Assembly: GCF_003989825.1 (NCBI RefSeq)
Contig: NZ_RZHE01000002.1
Span: 1-64,000 of the forward strand
Source: Vreelandella populi
Lineage (GTDB): Bacteria; Pseudomonadota; Gammaproteobacteria; Pseudomonadales; Halomonadaceae
DNA: 64,000 bases
Direction of reading: 5' to 3'
Below the pieces are notes generated by a model. It searched no databases and was not told the DNA's origin. It worked only from the letters and a program-made list of their open reading frames with translations. Both the position numbers and the translations under genes were made by a program. Positions 29,331 through 38,662 of the stretch are shown piece after piece; within the stretch, counting starts at the first letter, position 1; every line of letters begins with the position of its first letter.

Positions 29331-30182
29331 GTGCTTTATCGACACTTCGCCACACAAGAAGAGATCGACCGGGCCTACAATCCAATGCTCGGTCGAGACC
29401 CTCAGGTATTAGTGAAGGATTGGCAACAGCGTAGTGAAGCGTCACGTGCCCGGCACCGCGTGACGCTGGATCTTGCCTATGGTCCTTCCACTGCCGAGCG
29501 CATGGATATCTTCCATGCGCAAAGTTCAGATGCTCCCGTGCATGTCTTCTATCATGGCGGTTATTGGCGCTCATTAAGTCATCGTGAGTTCAGCTTTATT
29601 GTCGATGGTCTCGTCAAGGCAGGTATTACGGTAGCAGTAGTCAATTACGCCTTGTGCCCCCAGGTGCGCTTTAGCGAGCTGGTTCGGCAAAGCCAGGCAG
29701 CAGTTGCTTATGTCTATCGGCATGCAAAGGCGTTAGGTGTCGATCCTGAACAACTGAGCATTTCAGGCCATTCAGCGGGCGGACATTTATCGGCCATGCT
29801 CGTTTCGACCGACTGGGAAGGCAGCTTTGGCTTGCCCAACCAGCTGATTCGTGGTGCTCTTTGTATTAGTGGCCTATACGATCTGCGGCCTTTCCCCTGG
29901 TCGTGGCTGCAGCCCAAGCTGCAGTTAAGCGGGCGAGATGTTCAGGAATTCAGCCCGCTATGGCTGCCGTGCCGGGTGACGGCGCCCATGCAGTTAGCCG
30001 TGGGTGGCCAAGAGCCTGAAGAGTTTGAACGGCAAATGACGACTTACGGCGAGCAATTGCAGCAGAACGGCCAGCAGGTAGAGCAGCATTTATTCAAGGA
30101 AGCCGACCACTTTTCAATTCTTGAGCACTACCTTGAAGGGGGCTGTTTTGTTGAGTGGATCAAGGCGTTTCACAAGGTTTAG
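29331..30182 (+). CDS. Alpha/beta hydrolase, kynurenine-formamidase/arylformamidase-like
   Basis: Serine hydrolase of 283 residues. Visible are the oxyanion motif HGGYW (in VFYHGGYWRSLSHREFSF), the nucleophile elbow GHSAGGH, and a late acid/histidine pair (KEADHFSILEH). HGGxW and the overall order match the arylformamidase branch, which hydrolyses N-formylkynurenine to kynurenine, but related esterases look the same. GTG 29331 is the start, behind GGAGA. It follows dsbB by 46 bases and converges on the aromatic operon. If it is a formamidase its product feeds anthranilate, the probable substrate of that operon; this is inference from context. Confidence 0.65.
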   Translation: MLYRHFATQEEIDRAYNPMLGRDPQVLVKDWQQRSEASRARHRVTLDLAYGPSTAERMDIFHAQSSDAPVHVFYHGGYWRSLSHREFSFIVDGLVKAGITVAVVNYALCPQVRFSELVRQSQAAVAYVYRHAKALGVDPEQLSISGHSAGGHLSAMLVSTDWEGSFGLPNQLIRGALCISGLYDLRPFPWSWLQPKLQLSGRDVQEFSPLWLPCRVTAPMQLAVGGQEPEEFERQMTTYGEQLQQNGQQVEQHLFKEADHFSILEHYLEGGCFVEWIKAFHKV

Positions 30183-30212
30183 CAGCGCCCCGCCCGGGGC
30201 GCTGTCATTTTT
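30183..30212 (+). terminator. Rho-independent terminator after the hydrolase gene
   Basis: GC-rich stem CAGCGCCCC with GGGGCGCTG (30183-30191, 30196-30204), 4-base loop, then TCATTTTT. It separates the convergent hydrolase and Rid genes. Confidence 0.75.
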
Positions 30213-30222
30213 CAGATAGGGC

Positions 30223-30636
30223 CTAGGCTTCGGGGATCACCGCTGTCGCTTCAATCTCCACCTTGGCCTGGTCTTCGACAAGGCCTGCCACCTGCACCAT
30301 GGTCATCGCCGGGAAGTGTTTGCCCAGCACTTCGCGATAGGCCGCACCTACCTCTTTAAGCCTTGCCAGATACTCCCGTTTGTCCGTCACATACCAGGTC
30401 AAACGCACAAGATGCTCAGGGCCTGCGTTAGCCTCTTTTAAGACGGTTACGATATTCTGCAGCGCCTGGTTCACTTGAACGACAAAATCATCGCTTTCAA
30501 ACAATTGATCGGCATTCCAGCCAATCTGCCCGCCTACAAAAACAGTCTGGCCGGAAGCCAATACGCCGTTAGCGTAGCCTGCTGCGGCTTTCCAGTGAGC
30601 AGGATGAAGAAGCTGGTGAAAGGTGGCGTCACTCAT
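30223..30636 (-). CDS. Rid family protein (YjgF/YER057c/UK114), non-canonical
   Basis: Small trimeric protein family; archetypal RidA hydrolyses reactive enamines and imines. The 137-residue protein has the fold (GVLASGQTVFVGGQIGWNADQLF at the N-terminal half, then HLVRLTWYVTDKREYL and VAGLVEDQAKVEIEATAVIPE). At the position of the catalytic arginine of RidA (PARxxV), this protein reads PAMTMVQV, so the arginine is methionine and the usual deaminase chemistry is doubtful. It is the last gene of the aromatic operon, 11 bases after the thioesterase. The pathway forms an amino-cyclohexenone-type CoA ester, an enamine, which gives a plausible role. AGGAT precedes the ATG. Confidence 0.8.
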   Translation of the reverse strand: MSDATFHQLLHPAHWKAAAGYANGVLASGQTVFVGGQIGWNADQLFESDDFVVQVNQALQNIVTVLKEANAGPEHLVRLTWYVTDKREYLARLKEVGAAYREVLGKHFPAMTMVQVAGLVEDQAKVEIEATAVIPEA

Positions 30637-30647
30637 GAGGGCTATCC

Positions 30648-31055
30648 TTATAGGTTATCGACGATAAAATGTTGGCGCATTGTATCGGTCCATGGCATTG
30701 ACTTACCGCTATGCAAATTCATAAATACCAAAGTCAAACGACTTGTTAGACGTTTCTGATCAGCGCAATACGCATTTATCTGCAGTGTTAGACTGCTGTG
30801 CCCAACGGCTTGAACAGCCAGTTCGAAGGTTAATATTTCCCCTAACCGGCTCGGCGCACAAAACTGGGTGTTTATTGAAACCGTGGGTACTCCCGCCCCG
30901 CTTTCAACATGCAGATAGTTGAAATCCTGCTGCACAATTTCCTCAAACCAGTCTTCAACCACGGAATTGATCATCTCGAAATAACGCGGGTAAAAAACAA
31001 TGCCTGCCGGGTCACAATGCTGAAAACGCACCTTTCGCTGTGTCGTAAACGTCAT
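30648..31055 (-). CDS. Hotdog-fold acyl-CoA thioesterase (4HBT family)
   Basis: The 135-residue protein begins RKVRFQHCDPAGIVFYPRYFEMINSVVEDWFEE, the 4-hydroxybenzoyl-CoA thioesterase signature with the catalytic aspartate in CDPAG. It probably releases aromatic or ring-reduced acids from CoA, either as an exit from dead-end intermediates or to recycle CoA. AGGAG precedes ATG 31055. It sits between livF and the Rid gene in the aromatic operon. Substrate not known. Confidence 0.82.
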   Translation of the reverse strand: MTFTTQRKVRFQHCDPAGIVFYPRYFEMINSVVEDWFEEIVQQDFNYLHVESGAGVPTVSINTQFCAPSRLGEILTFELAVQAVGHSSLTLQINAYCADQKRLTSRLTLVFMNLHSGKSMPWTDTMRQHFIVDNL

Positions 31056-31064
31056 GATTTGCTC

Positions 31065-31751
31065 CTAAACGCCCAGGTACCGGTCACGAATGGTGTTATC
31101 CAGCGCGGCCGGTTTGCCATTCCATACGGTACAACCCTTTTCCAGAATGGTGCAGCGATCAGCAATGGGAAGAATCTCGCTTAATGACTTATCCACTAGC
31201 AGCGTGGCCTGCCCCTGCTTCTTGAGAAGTCGAATAGCCTGCCATATCTCCTGGCGAATAACCGGGGCTAAGCCTTCCGTGGCTTCGTCCAGTACCAGTA
31301 GCCTTGGGTTCGTCATCAAGGCGCGTCCAATGGCCAGCATCTGCTGCTCTCCACCAGAAAGCGTTTTGGCCATTTGCGAGCGACGTTCCTCCAGGCGGGG
31401 AAATAAGGCTTCCACTTTGCCCAAGGTCCATTCACCTGGACGCGCCGTTACCATGAGGTTTTCACGAACGGACAGGTTAGGAAAGCAGCGGCGCCCCTCA
31501 GGCACCAAGCCCAGCCCGGCTTTGGCAATACGGTATGAGGGGAGGCGAATAAGACTCTGGGAGTCAAATTCAATGGCACCGCGCCGGGGCGGCGTAAGCC
31601 CGAATATGGAGCGAATGGTGGTGGTTTTACCCATGCCGTTGCGTCCCATCAATGCGACCATTTCACCGGCGTTGACTTCCAGGTTGACGCCAAAGAGCGC
31701 CTGGGAAGGCCCGTAGAATGTTTCAATATCCGCAACTTTAAGCATCATCAT
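31065..31751 (-). CDS. Branched-chain-type ABC importer ATPase LivF
   Basis: Second ATPase of a HAAT-family importer. Walker A is GRNGMGKTT, the signature LSGGEQQ, and Walker B LLVLDEATEGLAP. Length about 228. Three ATG codons in a row (31751, 31748, 31745) overlap the end of livG; the last is best spaced from GGGGA. As the importer sits within the aromatic catabolic operon, the load is more likely an aromatic acid than leucine. Confidence 0.9.
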   Translation of the reverse strand: MMMLKVADIETFYGPSQALFGVNLEVNAGEMVALMGRNGMGKTTTIRSIFGLTPPRRGAIEFDSQSLIRLPSYRIAKAGLGLVPEGRRCFPNLSVRENLMVTARPGEWTLGKVEALFPRLEERRSQMAKTLSGGEQQMLAIGRALMTNPRLLVLDEATEGLAPVIRQEIWQAIRLLKKQGQATLLVDKSLSEILPIADRCTILEKGCTVWNGKPAALDNTIRDRYLGV

Positions 31752-32490
31752 TCCCCAGGTAAGCTTCCCGAACGCGCGGATCCTGTTTGATCGCGTGACT
31801 ATCTCCCTGCGCTATAACGCTACCCGATACCAGCACTGAAATACGGTCAGCCAGCCGGAAGACAGCTTCCATGTCGTGCTCAATCAACAAGATGGGGACT
31901 TCGGCTTTCAGGGCTTCAAGCAGCTCGGTAAGCTTGGCTGAACCTTCCGGCCCCAGGCCCGCCATGGGCTCATCGAGCAGTAGGGCGCGCGGTTTGAGTG
32001 CCAGAGCGCAGGCGACCTCCACTTGGCGTCGTTCACCATGAGAAAGCTCCGATACAGGCGTCCAGGCACGGTGGCTAAGCTGCATGCGTTCCAACGCCTC
32101 ATAGGCTGGTTCAAGCAGCTCCTTATCGCGGGCGACGGGTTTCCAGAAGCGAAAGCTATGGCTTTGCAATGCCTGAACACCCATCATCACGTTGCGCATT
32201 ACTGATAACGGTTCGGCAAGGGATGAAACCTGAAAGCTGCGCCCGAGGCCTAGCCGGGCGCGCTGAGCAATGCTCATGCGGGTGATGTCGGTGCCTGCCA
32301 GGAAAACACTGCCTTCATCAGGGCGTATGTTGCCGGCAATCTGCCCGATAAGGGTGGATTTACCTGCACCATTAGGGCCGATCAAGGCATGAATTTCGCC
32401 TTGGTGCAGTTCCAGAGATACGTCATTGGTTGCCTGTAAGGCACCAAAGCGCTTGTGCAGTTGGTGCAGCGAAAGGACGACATCACTCAT
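31738..32490 (-). CDS. Branched-chain-type ABC importer ATPase LivG
   Basis: First ATPase of the importer. Walker A is GPNGAGKSTL, the signature LSHGERRQVE, and Walker B LLLDEPMAGLGPE. The tail ITRM...GLGRSFQVSSL matches the LivG branch. ATG 32490 follows GGGAGAG; the frame is open 36 codons further up inside livM and not used. Length 250. It overlaps livM by 8 bases and livF by up to 14. Confidence 0.9.
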   Translation of the reverse strand: MSDVVLSLHQLHKRFGALQATNDVSLELHQGEIHALIGPNGAGKSTLIGQIAGNIRPDEGSVFLAGTDITRMSIAQRARLGLGRSFQVSSLAEPLSVMRNVMMGVQALQSHSFRFWKPVARDKELLEPAYEALERMQLSHRAWTPVSELSHGERRQVEVACALALKPRALLLDEPMAGLGPEGSAKLTELLEALKAEVPILLIEHDMEAVFRLADRISVLVSGSVIAQGDSHAIKQDPRVREAYLGNDDA

Positions 32491-33526
32491 TGCGCTCTCT
32501 CCCGGCAAGCCAGCCCATGACGCCGTGCTTGGCAAACAGAACCACGCCCAGCAGTACCAACCCAAGGAAGAGCTGCCAGTATTGGGTAATGCCCCCAAGT
32601 AGTGTTTCCATCATGACAAACAGAATGGCACCAGCAAGCGGACCATAAAGACGTCCAACGCCACCCAAAATGACAATCACCATCAGCTCGCCGGAAAAGT
32701 GCCAGCTAAGCATCGTAGGGCTGACAAAGCCGTTCAGATCAGCATACAGCGCACCTGCAAGCCCGGTAATAACGGCAGAGATAACAAACGCAATCAGGCG
32801 AATGGGGTAGGGGCTGATGCCCGCTGTTGCAAGTCGCACGTCGTTGAGGCGTGCCATCGTTAGTGCAGCGCCAAAGCGCGATTTCATCAGACGTGACGTA
32901 ATCGCCATGGCCAGCACAAGGCCCGCGAAACAAATCAGAAAATAGCTGAGTGTGTTGGTGGTATCGACAAGCGGAAGGCCGTTGCGCAGGTAGATAGGCA
33001 GGCCATCCTCGCCGCCGTATGTGGGCCAGGAGTTGGCAAAGTAGTAAATCATCTGGGCAAAGGCGAGGGTGATCATAATGAAATACACCCCGGTGGTGCG
33101 CAGCGAAATAGCCCCGATAGCCAGCGCCAGCAGCCCGCATAGTACGGCCGCGGCCAGCCATACGACCAGCAGGTTATCGCTGCCTGGCACACTAAAGGGC
33201 CAGGTCATGAACGGCGTAAAATCAAAGGCGTGATAGGCGCTAATGCCTGCTACATAACCGCCTAGGCCAAAATAGGCCGCGTGACCGAAACTCACCATGC
33301 CGCCGTAACCAATCGCCAAGTTCAAGCCCACAGCGGCCATGGCAATAATCGTGATACGTGATGCCAGGTTTACATAATAGATGTGACCCAGAAAGTAAGC
33401 CGTTACAGGCAATAGGAGCAGCAGGCCGAGCAGAGTGAGCTGTACAAGCCCTTTACGGCTAAAATGGCTGTCAGCGCTAGGTGCCAGAGAAGCTTCGGCA
33501 ACCCCTGAGGAAGTAGGATTAGTCAT
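32483..33526 (-). CDS. Branched-chain-type ABC importer permease LivM
   Basis: Inner-membrane permease of 347 residues with about ten hydrophobic segments. The motif GYGGMVSFGHAAYFGLGGYVAG is the family signature, and GVGRLYGPLAGA lies near the end. ATG 33526 is preferred; a TTG three codons up is an alternative. The gene overlaps livH by 8 bases and livG by 8. Confidence 0.9.
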   Translation of the reverse strand: MTNPTSSGVAEASLAPSADSHFSRKGLVQLTLLGLLLLLPVTAYFLGHIYYVNLASRITIIAMAAVGLNLAIGYGGMVSFGHAAYFGLGGYVAGISAYHAFDFTPFMTWPFSVPGSDNLLVVWLAAAVLCGLLALAIGAISLRTTGVYFIMITLAFAQMIYYFANSWPTYGGEDGLPIYLRNGLPLVDTTNTLSYFLICFAGLVLAMAITSRLMKSRFGAALTMARLNDVRLATAGISPYPIRLIAFVISAVITGLAGALYADLNGFVSPTMLSWHFSGELMVIVILGGVGRLYGPLAGAILFVMMETLLGGITQYWQLFLGLVLLGVVLFAKHGVMGWLAGRERNE

Positions 33527-34439
33527 GAGCGGCAAACAGTCCCTTAGGCTTGAACGCGAGGATAACGGCCATGAGGATATAGATGAGCATCGCGGCTAAT
33601 GCCGCGCCGACGCCCGTTGCCTCAGAGGGTGGCATGAAGGCACGAAAGAAAATCGGTAGGTAAACACGGCCAAGCGTGTCCACGATACCCACCAGCAAAG
33701 CACCGAAGAGCGCGCCCTTGATTGAGCCAATGCCGCCGATCACGATCACGACAAAGGCGAGTATCAAGACCGGCTCGCCCATACCCACCTGTACCGACTG
33801 CAGCGCGCCCACAAGCGCACCGGCAAGTCCCGCCAAGCCGGCACCTAGCGCAAATACCAAGGTGTAGAGCTTTGAAATATTCACCCCTAGCGCGCCAATC
33901 ATTTCCCGGTCGCTTTCCCCTGCTCGAATACGCATGCCTAGCCGCGTTCGAGAAATAAGCAGGTAAAGCCCAATGGAAATGGCAACTCCCACGCCAATCA
34001 GTACCAAGCGATAAATGGGATAGCGGGTATCGCCCGGCAGCGTGACAAAACCGGTTAGCCAGGAGGGTGGGCTTAGCCGTAAAGGAGACGAACCGAAGAT
34101 CAAGCGCGTCCCTTCTGAGAAAATCAATATAAGCGCAAAGGTTGCCAGTACCTGATCAAGGTGAGGGCGATGATACAGGCGGCGAATAACAATCAGCTCA
34201 ACCAGCGCGCCGGCCAGAGCGGCCGCTACGATGCCTGCGCCCAGCCCAATTAAAAAGGAACCTGTCGAGGCGGTAATCGCCGCCGTCGCGTAGGCGCCCA
34301 CCATATAAAAGGAGCCGTGAGCGAGATTGATAAGTCCCATCACCCCAAATATTAGCGTAAGGCCGCTGGCCATCAGAAACAGCATGGTGCCAAGCTGTAC
34401 GCCGTTGAGTAATTGTTCAATGAGTAGAGTAACGGACAC
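33519..34439 (-). CDS. Branched-chain-type ABC importer permease LivH
   Basis: Inner-membrane permease of 306 residues, with the family blocks QLLNGVQLGTMLFLMASGLTLIFG and MGLINLAHGSFYMVGAY near the N-terminus and IGGIGSIKGALFGALLVG later. The start is GTG 34439, with AGGGA nine bases before it. A hairpin lies between the binding-protein gene and this one, which may lower its expression compared with the binding protein. Confidence 0.9.
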   Translation of the reverse strand: MSVTLLIEQLLNGVQLGTMLFLMASGLTLIFGVMGLINLAHGSFYMVGAYATAAITASTGSFLIGLGAGIVAAALAGALVELIVIRRLYHRPHLDQVLATFALILIFSEGTRLIFGSSPLRLSPPSWLTGFVTLPGDTRYPIYRLVLIGVGVAISIGLYLLISRTRLGMRIRAGESDREMIGALGVNISKLYTLVFALGAGLAGLAGALVGALQSVQVGMGEPVLILAFVVIVIGGIGSIKGALFGALLVGIVDTLGRVYLPIFFRAFMPPSEATGVGAALAAMLIYILMAVILAFKPKGLFAAHD

Positions 34440-34468
34440 GTTGGGTATCCCTTAAAGAAATGGAGATA

Positions 34469-34490
34469 GGCTGGGTGATAGCACCCAGCC
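34469..34490 (-). promoter_or_regulatory. Stem-loop between binding-protein gene and livH
   Basis: Perfect 9-bp stem (34469-34477 with 34482-34490), loop of 4, starting 10 bases after the binding-protein stop. No T-run follows on the minus strand, so it more likely shields the upstream mRNA than terminates it. Confidence 0.6.
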
Positions 34491-34499
34491 ACGCTGATC

Positions 34500-35642
34500 T
34501 CACATCTGGCACTGTTCGTAATAAATGTCTTGAATATCTTCGATAGCGATACCCAGCAGGCGGTTGGTCGGCTGGCCGTCATCACCTTCTACCACTTCAC
34601 GGACGTAGATATCCTGAATGGGGTGATGATTGGGGCCGAAACGGAACTCGCCACGTACGCTATCAAAGTCGGCAGCACGTAGCGCTTCACGGAAGGCGTC
34701 TTGATCATCAGGGTGGGCCACTTCAAGGGCGCTTAAGATTAGGTTGGCGGTGTCGAACCCTTGTGCGGCATACAGCGTCGGTGTGCGTCCGTACGCTTCC
34801 CGGAAGCTCTCTACAAAGCGGTGGTTGGTTTCATTATCCAGATCATAAGCCCAGAGTGACGTATTTCGAGCGCCAATGGCTGCGCTGCCCACTGCTTTGA
34901 TCAGAATCTCATCAAACGAGAAAGCAGCCCCGAAAATGGGAATATCCACCCCCGAGCTTTCCCACTGCTTCATAAACGAGATACCCATACCGCCGGGTAA
35001 GAAGAAGAACAGGCTATCGGCATCACTGGCCCGAATCTGGGCAATTTCAGCGGCGTAGTCGGTTTGCCCCATCTGGGTATAAAGCTCGTCGATCACGTCC
35101 CCTTCATAAAGGTGCTTGAAGCCTGCTAGCGCATCAGTACCCGCTGGGTAGTTCGGGGCCAAGATAATGGGCTTCTCATAGCCTTCCTCCCGCATGTAGG
35201 CACCCATGGCCCCGTGCAGGTTGTCATTCTGGTACGCTACGTTGAAGTAGTTCTCGTGGCACATACGCCCGGCCAGGTCAGAAGGACCTGCATTAGGAGA
35301 CAGGTAAAAGGTCCCCTGACGAACCACAGCAGGTACGACCGCCATGGCAAGGTTGGACCAGATAATACCGGTAAGGATGTCAACGTCATCACGCTGCATA
35401 AACTCATTGGCCAGGCTGCGGGCCAGGTCAGGTCGGTTGGCATCATCCTGAATGAGTACGTCAATATCATCCTTTCCCGACTGCTCCATCGCCAGCATAA
35501 AGCCATCGCGCACATCGACACCCAGGTGAGAGCCGCCCCCTGAAAGTGTCGTGATCATGCCGATTTTAACGTCCTCAGCATGGGCCATCGCGACGCTTGA
35601 AGAGAGCAGAAGGCCAAGGCCTAAGCGAGTCATGTTTTTCAT
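34500..35642 (-). CDS. ABC importer substrate-binding protein (LivJ-like, probably aromatic acid)
   Basis: Periplasmic type-I binding protein of 380 residues. A Sec signal peptide is clear (MKNMTRLGLGLLLSSSVAMAHA), then DVKIGMITTLSGGGSHLGVDVRDGFMLAME, the family opening. The start is ATG 35642, with GAGGGA six bases before; the ATG two codons earlier touches that site. It lies directly after the aryl-CoA ligase gene and before the permeases. By context it binds the aromatic acid that the ligase activates; direct evidence for the ligand is missing. Confidence 0.87.
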   Translation of the reverse strand: MKNMTRLGLGLLLSSSVAMAHAEDVKIGMITTLSGGGSHLGVDVRDGFMLAMEQSGKDDIDVLIQDDANRPDLARSLANEFMQRDDVDILTGIIWSNLAMAVVPAVVRQGTFYLSPNAGPSDLAGRMCHENYFNVAYQNDNLHGAMGAYMREEGYEKPIILAPNYPAGTDALAGFKHLYEGDVIDELYTQMGQTDYAAEIAQIRASDADSLFFFLPGGMGISFMKQWESSGVDIPIFGAAFSFDEILIKAVGSAAIGARNTSLWAYDLDNETNHRFVESFREAYGRTPTLYAAQGFDTANLILSALEVAHPDDQDAFREALRAADFDSVRGEFRFGPNHHPIQDIYVREVVEGDDGQPTNRLLGIAIEDIQDIYYEQCQM

Positions 35643-35675
35643 AATCATTCCCTCAATGTATTTATGGCGTTGTTA

Positions 35676-37355
35676 TCACTTAGAGGTAGGTAAGTTAGTG
35701 ACAGGTACGTTAGTGCCAGGAAGGCCGTTATCTGCGTAATACGCCTGATTCAATCGAAAACGTTGGACCTTACCGGTGGTGGTTTTGGGCAGCGTATCGA
35801 TAAAGCGTATTGAACGAGGATATTTATACGGCGCAATCGTTTGCTTAACAAAATCTTGCAGCATTTGTCGGCAAACATCATCTTCCTCAAATCCATCGTT
35901 TAAAACCACAAATGCCTCAACAATTTGGCCCCGCTCCTGGTGCGGCGCGCCAATCACGGCACACTCCTTGACGGCGGGATGGGCAAGCAATGCCGACTCC
36001 ACCTCAGGTCCGGCAATGTTGTAGCCCGCTGAGATAATCATGTCGTCATTGCGGGCGGCGAAATGAAAGTAGCCTTCATCATCCTGATAAAAGGCATCGC
36101 CGGTAATGTTCCAACCATCGGCGACGTAATTGCGTTGGCGCTTATCGGCTAAATAACGGCAGCCAGTAGGACCGCGCACCGCGAGCCGGCCGACCGTACC
36201 ACACGGCACATCGCCCATGGCGTTATCCACAATACGCGCTTGATAGCCAGCCACTGGTTTGCCCGTACAGTTAGGGCGGTGATCATCCAGACGGTTAGTG
36301 ATAAAAATGTGCAGCATTTCAGTAGCCCCGATACCGTCGAGTATCGGGACTCCCGTTTGTTTGATCCAGTCGTGATAGATAGGTGCTGGCAGCGTTTCGC
36401 CTGCGGAAACTGCAATGCGCAAGCTGCTCAGGTCAGTACGGCTAGTGGGTGCGGACAGCATAGCGCGATAGGCGGTAGGCGCAGTAAACACCACCGTTGC
36501 CTGATATTCGCGAATGATTTCCATCATGTTGGGCGGGGAGGCGTGCTCAAGCAGTACCGCTGTTGCGCCAAAACGTAAAGGAAAGATGGCAAGCCCACCC
36601 AAGCCAAAGGTAAACGCCAGCGGAGGGGAGCCGACAAAGACATCGTCCGGTGTTACCTGCAGCACTTCCTGGGCATAACCATCGGCAATGATCAGTAAGT
36701 CACGATGAAAATGCATGGTCGCTTTAGGTAAACCGGTGGTGCCGGAAGTAAAACCCAGCAGTGCCACGTCATCGGCCGCGGTATCAACAGGGTCAAAGGT
36801 GGCAGGCTTGCCTAGTGCCAGGCGGTCCAGCTCCGCATCATGGTTCGCTGTGCCATCAAAGCCAACCACTCGCTTGAGAAATTGGCTTTGGGCTTGGCTA
36901 TCCATGAGTTCTTCAAGCAGGCGGGTATCGCATAAGGCTAAACTGATTTCCGCCTTATCAATTACCTGATTCAATTCCTTGCTGCGCAGCATGGGCATGG
37001 TGTTCACCACCACCGCACCCGCCTTGGTCGCCGCTATCCAGCAGGCCACCATTGCAGGGTTGTTGGCGGAGCGAATCAGCACCCGCTGGCCAGGAATCAC
37101 GCCTAAATCGTCTACCAAGACATTGGCAAGGCGATTGGTCCACTCGGTGAGCTCGCGGTAAGTGCGGCGACGTCCGTTGCCTGCCAGGGCAATGCGCTCG
37201 CCGAAGCCGTTGGCGACCAAACGGTCACAGAGTTCCACACCCGCGTTTAGCCGCTCGGGGTAATCGTAGTCTGAAAGCAGAAATTCTGGCTGTCCATCAG
37301 TGGGTGGCAGGTTATCCCGCGCAAACGTGTCCACATGGGCCGACTGAAAGTACAT
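35676..37355 (-). CDS. Aryl-CoA ligase, benzoate/2-aminobenzoate-CoA ligase family
   Basis: ANL-superfamily enzyme activating an aromatic acid to its CoA thioester through an adenylate. The 559-residue protein shows the P-loop-like GFTSGTTGLPKATMHFH, GWNITGDAFYQDDEGYFHFAARNDDMIISAGYNIAG, and the C-terminal lysine in PKTTTGKVQRF. The N-terminal ARDNLPP and these blocks fit the 2-aminobenzoate-CoA ligase branch best. GGAGG precedes ATG 37355. It would supply the substrate of the flavoprotein at 40723. Benzoate or salicylate remain possible substrates. Confidence 0.8.
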   Translation of the reverse strand: MYFQSAHVDTFARDNLPPTDGQPEFLLSDYDYPERLNAGVELCDRLVANGFGERIALAGNGRRRTYRELTEWTNRLANVLVDDLGVIPGQRVLIRSANNPAMVACWIAATKAGAVVVNTMPMLRSKELNQVIDKAEISLALCDTRLLEELMDSQAQSQFLKRVVGFDGTANHDAELDRLALGKPATFDPVDTAADDVALLGFTSGTTGLPKATMHFHRDLLIIADGYAQEVLQVTPDDVFVGSPPLAFTFGLGGLAIFPLRFGATAVLLEHASPPNMMEIIREYQATVVFTAPTAYRAMLSAPTSRTDLSSLRIAVSAGETLPAPIYHDWIKQTGVPILDGIGATEMLHIFITNRLDDHRPNCTGKPVAGYQARIVDNAMGDVPCGTVGRLAVRGPTGCRYLADKRQRNYVADGWNITGDAFYQDDEGYFHFAARNDDMIISAGYNIAGPEVESALLAHPAVKECAVIGAPHQERGQIVEAFVVLNDGFEEDDVCRQMLQDFVKQTIAPYKYPRSIRFIDTLPKTTTGKVQRFRLNQAYYADNGLPGTNVPVTNLPTSK

Positions 37356-37456
37356 ACCAACCTCCGTATTTAGTGTCGTTGTTTATTCCTGACGACGTCT
37401 CAACGAAGGCGCTGTCAGGGATACGGTGTCTGGCGTTATGGGTTATTTTTATTCTT

Positions 37457-37516
37457 GGCAATGTAGCGTTTAGCAATGTCGTATTGAGCAAAATCGTGTT
37501 GAGCAATGTACGGCGT
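37457..37516. repeat. Tandem repeat, four 15-bp units
   Basis: Units GGCAATGTAGCGTTT, AGCAATGTCGTATTG, AGCAAAATCGTGTTG and AGCAATGTACGGCGT lie head to tail with exact 15-bp period, inside the operon between the acyl-CoA dehydrogenase and ligase genes. Confidence 0.75.
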
Positions 37517-37525
37517 TTACCTGTG

Positions 37526-38662
37526 TCAGCTCACCTCGGAAAGCAGGCTGCGGGCGATCACCACCTTTTGTACATCTGATGCGCCTTCATAAATACGTAG
37601 CGCGCGGATTTCACGATAAAGGCTTTCAATAATATGGCCTTTGCGCACCCCGTCGCCGCCGTGTAGCTGCACGGCCTGATCAATGACCTCTTGCGCCTTG
37701 TCTGTGGCAAATAGCTTGGCCATGGCCGCTTCCCGGGTAACGCGCGCAGCACCCTGATCCTTGGTCCAGGCCGCGCGGTAAACCAATAAAGCGGCGGCAT
37801 CCACATTCAGCGCCATATCGGCCAGGTGGCCCTGAACCATTTGTAGATCAGAAAGCGAAGCGCCAAATAGCTCGCGAGAGCGGCTGCGGGATAATGATTC
37901 ATCCAGCGCCCGGCGAGCGAAACCCAGTGCCGCCGCCCCGACGGTTGAACGAAAGACATCCAGTACCGCCATGGCAATACGAAACCCCTGGCCTGGCTTG
38001 CCGATTAGCGCGCTTTCGGGTAACCACATATCGTTGAAGCCCAGGCGAGCCAGCGGGTGAGGGGCAACCGTTTCCAGGCGTTCTAAAATCTCCAGCCCAG
38101 GCGTTGTGGCAGGCACTAAAAAAGCAGACAACCCTTTGGCGCCCGGACCTTCGCCGGTGCGGGCGAAAACCGTATAGATATCGGCAATACCGCCGTTAGA
38201 GATCCATGTTTTTTCGCCATTCAAACGGTAGCCGTCGCCCTCGCGCTTGGCCGTGGTATCCAGCTGTGCCACATCAGAGCCTGAGCGTGGCTCGCTAAGC
38301 GCAAACGCCGAAAGCGCTTCACCGCGGCGGGTTTTATCCAGCCACTGCTTTTGTTCATCGCTGCCAAACAGGCTGATCGCACCGGTACCCAGCCCCTGCA
38401 TGGCAAACGCAAAATCCGCCAGGCCATCATGACGGGCGAGAGTCTCGCGGATCAGGCACAAACTGCGTACATCGATATGTTCGCCAGCCGTGCCTTTTAA
38501 GAAACCCGCCTTACCCAGGTCGCGGACGAGCTGAACGCAGGTCGCATCCACATCGGCGTGCTCGCGAGGCAGTTCTGCGTTGCACCACGCTTCCAGGCGC
38601 GCTGAAAGATCACGATGCTGGTCCTCAAAGAAGGGCCACTCAAGAAATTGCTGGTCGCTCAT
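37526..38662 (-). CDS. Acyl-CoA dehydrogenase
   Basis: FAD enzyme of 378 residues that introduces a double bond into an acyl-CoA, passing electrons to ETF. The signatures are [18 protein letters not shown] (FAD/substrate contact), [20 protein letters not shown], and [34 protein letters not shown] near the end, where the catalytic glutamate is expected (YEGAS). It starts at the ATG sharing a base with the hydratase stop. In the operon it likely acts on ring-reduced CoA esters formed after the monooxygenase. Exact substrate unknown. Confidence 0.87.
   Translation of the reverse strand: MSDQQFLEWPFFEDQHRDLSARLEAWCNAELPREHADVDATCVQLVRDLGKAGFLKGTAGEHIDVRSLCLIRETLARHDGLADFAFAMQGLGTGAISLFGSDEQKQWLDKTRRGEALSAFALSEPRSGSDVAQLDTTAKREGDGYRLNGEKTWISNGGIADIYTVFARTGEGPGAKGLSAFLVPATTPGLEILERLETVAPHPLARLGFNDMWLPESALIGKPGQGFRIAMAVLDVFRSTVGAAALGFARRALDESLSRSRSRELFGASLSDLQMVQGHLADMALNVDAAALLVYRAAWTKDQGAARVTREAAMAKLFATDKAQEVIDQAVQLHGGDGVRKGHIIESLYREIRALRIYEGASDVQKVVIARSLLSEVS

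Noticed and set aside
37457-37516. CRISPR array
   Set aside because: The 15-bp units touch each other without spacers, and there are no cas genes.
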